Positions 60,480-64,000 of a stretch of DNA of 64,000 nt are shown one piece after another (position 1 is the stretch's first letter; every line of letters begins with the position of its first letter). The position numbers and the translations under genes are program-made. Origin of the DNA: Chloroflexota bacterium (GTDB lineage Bacteria; Chloroflexota; Limnocylindria; Limnocylindrales; CSP1-4); assembly GCA_003141455.1 (NCBI GenBank), contig PLMA01000042.1, positions 43,854 through 107,853 on the forward strand. The letters run 5' to 3'. Below the pieces are notes generated by a model, which saw nothing but the letters and a program-made list of their open reading frames with translations, was not told the origin of the DNA and ran no database searches.

Positions 60480-61424
60480 GTGGTAGAACGGCACGATTCG
60501 GCAGACGAAGCGGAGTCACCGAGCGCGAATCCCGCCCCGGCCAGCGTCAGCTCGACCCGCACGAGCCGGCGCCGCCCGGATGATGTCGAACCGCCGCGGC
60601 GTGCATGGGTTTCTTCCGATCCCCCGGACAAGACGGACTCCGAGGCCGAGCCGACCGACTCCGACGGCTCCACGAGCGGCATCGTGGGCCACCTCCAGGC
60701 TGTGAAGGAGCCGGTGGTCAACGTGGTCGAGCCCTTCATGGGCCACATCGTGGCGCCGGTGGCGGGTGCCATCGGCAGCATGATCGGGGCGGCCAGCCAG
60801 GCCTGGTCCACGCAGGAGGCCGCGGTCACGCGCCGGGTTCGACGCCTGGCCAGGGAGCCGCTGGCCGATCTTTACGAGCTTCACCCGGAAGCCCGCCTCT
60901 CGTCGCCGCGCGAGCTCGGCTTGCGGTTCGTCCCGGTTGAGGAGATTCGTGGCACGGCCGTCGCCGGCATTGCCCAGCGAGGCGGCGACTTCCTGCCCCT
61001 CAAGCCCTTTCGAGGCGAGAATTGGGCCGGCCGCTGGCAGCGCATCAGGCAGGCCAATAGGAATCTCCAGCCGCTCCCGCCGATAGACCTCATCAAATTC
61101 GAGGGCGAGTACTGGGTCCTCGACGGGCATAATCGAGTAGCCGCCACTCTCTATGCCAGCGGAGTCGGATTGGACGCCATGGTCACGGAGTTCATACCGC
61201 TCGACGGGCAGACCAGCGAGCGTCCCACGAACCTGCTCTCCTACATCGGCGAGTCCGGTGCGTTGCGAGCCGCCGCACAGGGTCTGCGGCCGGCCGTGGG
61301 AATGCGACACGAGGAGCGGAACGCCCCCGACGGCGCCGAGATCGCCGCTCAGGACGCCGCCATCGAAGAACTCACAGAACGTTATCCCGGGCCGGAATCG
61401 CTAGTCCCGGAGGAGACCGACTGA
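60480..61424 (+). CDS. ParB-like-nuclease-domain protein
   Basis: 314 aa. Disordered acidic N-terminus (1-65), a hydrophobic/Gly stretch (FMGHIVAPVAGAIGSMIGAASQA) and Arg-rich segment, then a ParB/sulfiredoxin-like core (about 150-240): RGENWAGRWQRIRQANRNLQPLPPIDLIKFEGEYWVLDGHNRVAATLYASG. DGHNRVAA is the site where ParB has GERR. No HTH and no parS-reading region, so it is not a partitioning protein. Function unknown. One base before the phosphoesterase gene. Confidence 0.78.
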   Translation: MVERHDSADEAESPSANPAPASVSSTRTSRRRPDDVEPPRRAWVSSDPPDKTDSEAEPTDSDGSTSGIVGHLQAVKEPVVNVVEPFMGHIVAPVAGAIGSMIGAASQAWSTQEAAVTRRVRRLAREPLADLYELHPEARLSSPRELGLRFVPVEEIRGTAVAGIAQRGGDFLPLKPFRGENWAGRWQRIRQANRNLQPLPPIDLIKFEGEYWVLDGHNRVAATLYASGVGLDAMVTEFIPLDGQTSERPTNLLSYIGESGALRAAAQGLRPAVGMRHEERNAPDGAEIAAQDAAIEELTERYPGPESLVPEETD

Positions 61425-61425
61425 C

Positions 61426-62109
61426 GTGACGCATCACATTGCGCTCGAGTGGCCGAACCCGAAGCCGTTCCGCGACCGCGGCGGAGCCTCGATCCGGCTC
61501 TTGGTGGTCTCGGACGCCGTGGACCCGGCGCTCATGGATCTGCGCAATCGCGAGGTCCTGTCCCCGATCGATCTGATCGTGGGATGCGGCGACCTCGACC
61601 GCAGCGACCTGGCATTCATCGCAGACGGACTCAACGCCCCGCTGGTCTACGTCAACGGCAACCACGACTCTGGCGAACGGTGGGCTGCCGGCGCGAGCTA
61701 CTGCCCCGAACCGATCCGTTCCAGCGCGGTGCAGCATCATACGGGCCTGGCGATCGCCGGCCTGCCATGGCCGGGCGCGTGGGGCAAGAGAGCCGCACGC
61801 AGCGAGCGATCGGCCTGGACCCAGGCCCTCTCCCTGGCCGTACGCCGGCTCGGCAGGAGTGAGCCGCTCCTCATTATCAGCCACGTGCCGCCGTTCGGCG
61901 CCGGAGATATGCCCGATGGCGGGTACCACCGCGGCTTCCGGGGATACCGCTGGCTGATGGATCGCCTGGCTCCGCCGCTCTGGCTTCACGGCCACACACC
62001 CCTGGCCGCGACCAGCGACTGGTACGTGGAGGTGGGCCAAACGACCCTCGTCAACGCCACTGGGGCGGTGGTGGTCGAGCTGCTTCCGCCCAAGGCGAGC
62101 TCCACCTAG
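61426..62109 (+). CDS. Calcineurin-like metallophosphoesterase
   Basis: 227 aa. GCGDLDRSD, VNGNHDSGERW, IISHVPPFG and LWLHGHTPL fit motifs II-V. Motif I, normally DxH, reads SDAVDP, so the first His ligand is replaced by Val. The enzyme could bind a different metal pair or be weakly active. GTG 61426, two bases after the upstream gene's stop, with GGAGGAG. Substrate unknown; coupled to the ParB-like-domain gene. Confidence 0.83.
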   Translation: MTHHIALEWPNPKPFRDRGGASIRLLVVSDAVDPALMDLRNREVLSPIDLIVGCGDLDRSDLAFIADGLNAPLVYVNGNHDSGERWAAGASYCPEPIRSSAVQHHTGLAIAGLPWPGAWGKRAARSERSAWTQALSLAVRRLGRSEPLLIISHVPPFGAGDMPDGGYHRGFRGYRWLMDRLAPPLWLHGHTPLAATSDWYVEVGQTTLVNATGAVVVELLPPKASST

Positions 62110-62227
62110 GCTGGCGCGCGAGGCCTGCCTCGACGCCGAAGAAGCGCTTCCTGCGGCCGAGCCACGAGGGGCACCGATCCGTCCGCAGCTCTCGGCCTCC
62201 GGCCGGTCTCGCCCTACCGGACTCGCC

Positions 62228-64000
62228 CTAGAGGGAACGCGGATCGGCCGCGTCCGGGTTCACGCCCAGCTCGCGGATGCCGGCCACCGCATCGGCCCGG
62301 CTCAAGCGTCCGTCCCGCGCCAAACCGGCCAGGGCGGCCGCGGCGATGTGCGGGGCGTCGACCTCGAACAACTCGCGGAGTGCCTCGCGCGTATCGGACC
62401 GGCCAAACCCGTCCGTGCCCAATACCAGGCGAGAGGAAGGCAGCCACGGCGCCACGAGATCCGGATAAGCCCGAATCCAATCGGTCGCGATCACGACGGG
62501 CCCGCCGTCCGCAGGCAGCACCGTGGCGACATGCGAGACGCGCGGCTGCTCTCCGGGGTGGAGGCGGTTCCAGCGATCCACGGCCAGACCGTCCGCCCGG
62601 AGCTGCTGGAAGGATGTGGCGCTGTACACCTCGGCCGGGATGCCGCGCTCGGCGAGGATCTGCCGAGCGGCAACGACCTGCTGCAGGATGGAGCCACTGC
62701 CCACCAGCCGGACCGGCGGCTCGCCGCGCGCTCCGGCCTTTGGTCCGAGCTTCGACCCGACCTTGGATCCGACCCTCGATCCGGAGGCCGCGCCCCGGCT
62801 CCGGGCCGCCTTCGCCCCTGCCGTACCGCCCACGTCCGGCGCGGCCAGAAGCCGGTAGATGCCGCTCACGATCTGCTCATCGGTCAGATCGTCGGGCCGC
62901 TTGGGCATGGCGTAGTTCTCGTTGTAGAGGGTGATGTAGTAGTAGACATCCTCGCCCTTCGCGAACATCCGGTCGATCCCCTCGCGAACGATCACGGCCA
63001 GCTCGTAGGCGTATGCCGGGTCGTAGCTCCGTATATTCGGGATGACCGAAGCCAGCACGTGCGAATGGCCGTCGTCGTGCTGGAGGCCCTCACCCATGAG
63101 CGTCGTCCGCCCGGCCGTGGCGCCCATCACGAAGCCGCGGCCGCGCTCGTCGCCCAGGGCCCAGAACTGGTCGCCGGTCCGCTGGAACCCGAACATCGAG
63201 TAGAAGATGTAGAAGGGGATCAGGGGCACGCCGTGGGTCGCGTAGGCGGTCGCCGCGACCTGCAGAGACGCCACGGCTCCGGCCTCCGTGATCCCTTCTT
63301 CGAGCACCTGCCCGTTCGTGGCTTCGCGGTAGCTCAGCACGAGATCCGAATCCACGGGCTCATAGCGCTGACCGAGCGCGGCGTAGATTCCGACCTCTTT
63401 GAAGAGCGGGTCCAGGCCAAAAGTTCGCGCCTCGTCGGGAACGATCGGTACGATGTGCGATCCGATCTGCGGATCGCGGATGAGATTCCGCAGCAACCGG
63501 CCGAAGGCCATGGTCGTGCTCACGGCCATCTCGGAGCCCGCTGTGAACTCGGCGTCAACCTCCGGCCGCGGCGCGGGTAGCGGCCGAGCCCGAACTACGC
63601 GCTTGGGAACGAAGCCGCCCAGGGCGCGGCGCCGCTCCAGCATGTATTGGACTTCTGGCGAGTCGGGGCCGGGGTGGTAGTAGGGCGCATCGTGGAGCTT
63701 GTCGTCGGGGATCGGCAGCTCCAGCCGGTCGCGGAACACCCGAAGCTCGGCCTCGGAAAGCTTCTTGGCCTGGTGGGTGATGTTGCGAGCCTGGACGCCG
63801 GGGCCGAGGGCCCAGCCCTTGATCGTCTTGGCCAGGATCACCGTCGGTCCGCCTCGGTACTCCGTGGCGGCGCGATACGCGGCGTAGACCTTGCGGTAGT
63901 CGTGGCCGCCTCGCCGCAGTCGGGCCAGCTCATCGTCCGAGAGGTTCTCGACGAGGCGCCGCAGCCGCTCGTCGGGACCGAAGAAGTGCTCGCGGATGTA
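62228..64000 (-). CDS. aceE: Pyruvate dehydrogenase E1 component, homodimeric, 5' end outside window
   Basis: Partial; about 590 C-terminal residues, the rest lies beyond base 64000. The frame is open to the edge (YIREHFFGPDERLRRLVENLSD). KTIKGWALG, IPDDKLHDAPYYHPGPDSPEVQYMLERR, VPDEARTFGLDPLFKEVGIY, TNGQVLEEGITEAGAVASLQVAATAYATHGVPLIPFYIFYSMFGFQRTGDQFWALGD and ITLYNENYAMPK are AceE-type. A low-complexity insert (GSRVGSKVGSKLGPK) precedes LVGSGSIL. Decarboxylates pyruvate onto lipoyl-E2. Confidence 0.95.
   Translation of the reverse strand, partial: YIREHFFGPDERLRRLVENLSDDELARLRRGGHDYRKVYAAYRAATEYRGGPTVILAKTIKGWALGPGVQARNITHQAKKLSEAELRVFRDRLELPIPDDKLHDAPYYHPGPDSPEVQYMLERRRALGGFVPKRVVRARPLPAPRPEVDAEFTAGSEMAVSTTMAFGRLLRNLIRDPQIGSHIVPIVPDEARTFGLDPLFKEVGIYAALGQRYEPVDSDLVLSYREATNGQVLEEGITEAGAVASLQVAATAYATHGVPLIPFYIFYSMFGFQRTGDQFWALGDERGRGFVMGATAGRTTLMGEGLQHDDGHSHVLASVIPNIRSYDPAYAYELAVIVREGIDRMFAKGEDVYYYITLYNENYAMPKRPDDLTDEQIVSGIYRLLAAPDVGGTAGAKAARSRGAASGSRVGSKVGSKLGPKAGARGEPPVRLVGSGSILQQVVAARQILAERGIPAEVYSATSFQQLRADGLAVDRWNRLHPGEQPRVSHVATVLPADGGPVVIATDWIRAYPDLVAPWLPSSRLVLGTDGFGRSDTREALRELFEVDAPHIAAAALAGLARDGRLSRADAVAGIRELGVNPDAADPRSL

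Overview
This is 64 kb of a GC-rich bacterial chromosome, densely packed with short operons and read on both strands. I see no insertion sequence, phage or CRISPR array. The gene content fits an aerobic (SDH, TCA cycle), heterotrophic, peptidoglycan-making bacterium: a division and cell-wall (dcw) cluster with mraZ, parAB, bacterial type A RNase P RNA, LysM proteins with Pro/Thr linkers, and a DUF3090/SCO1664 pair. Together these suggest a Chloroflexota-type lineage, perhaps near Limnocylindria, but this is inference from gene content. No rRNA or other phylogenetic marker was compared.

Layout. (1) 232-6916, plus strand: a sugar-uptake operon with lipoprotein binding protein, two permeases, a serine hydrolase, a P-loop small-molecule kinase and a GH13_18 (sucrose phosphorylase family) enzyme. 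(2) 6936-25546, minus strand: the dcw cluster, read from 25546 downwards as mraZ-rsmH-66 aa protein-ftsL-ftsI-murF-mraY-murD-ftsW-murG-murB-ddl-ftsQ-ftsA-yjbQ-ftsZ-yggS-yggU, followed by tRNA-Val(CAC). Most junctions overlap by 1-4 nt. murE and murC are missing from their usual places. A clear promoter and 10-bp-phased GTGG repeats lie before mraZ. (3) 25828-30784: small accessory genes, including a degenerate hemerythrin, a LysM protein divergent from a small Cys protein, rnpB, a GNAT acetyltransferase, PPK2 and an RNase H. (4) 30883-37484: TCA-cycle genes, icd-sdhCDAB on the minus strand and sucCD on the plus strand. (5) 37517-40536: a hypothetical gene, methylmalonyl-CoA epimerase and mutase, separated by a 43-bp repeat array. 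(6) 40800-42788: DnaA-box-like sites and parAB.

(7) 42915-48188: a UbiA prenyltransferase, PlsC acyltransferase, a wHTH-nucleotidyltransferase/HEPN pair with its own palindromic operators, Tag glycosylase and small proteins. (8) 48258-56180: ApbE, a split-barrel/UbiA fusion, a split-barrel flavoprotein, an ABC-2 exporter, and a DUF2089-DUF4097-SHOCT regulatory operon with a duplicated 78-bp palindromic repeat. (9) 56539-62109: DUF3090/SCO1664, a CaCA antiporter with an apparent CTG start, a GT87-like membrane protein, a ParB-like-domain protein and a phosphoesterase. (10) 62228-64000: the 3' part of aceE, cut by the window edge.

Signals beyond the gene list: five genes without a Shine-Dalgarno share a -10-like hexamer exactly 6 nt before the start codon, which points to leaderless transcripts. 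The HEPN gene has no canonical start, yet its first helix is encoded upstream of the first ATG. One of two matching palindromes covers the start codon of its wHTH-nucleotidyltransferase partner. This wHTH-NTase/HEPN locus is the best candidate here for an unusual system.
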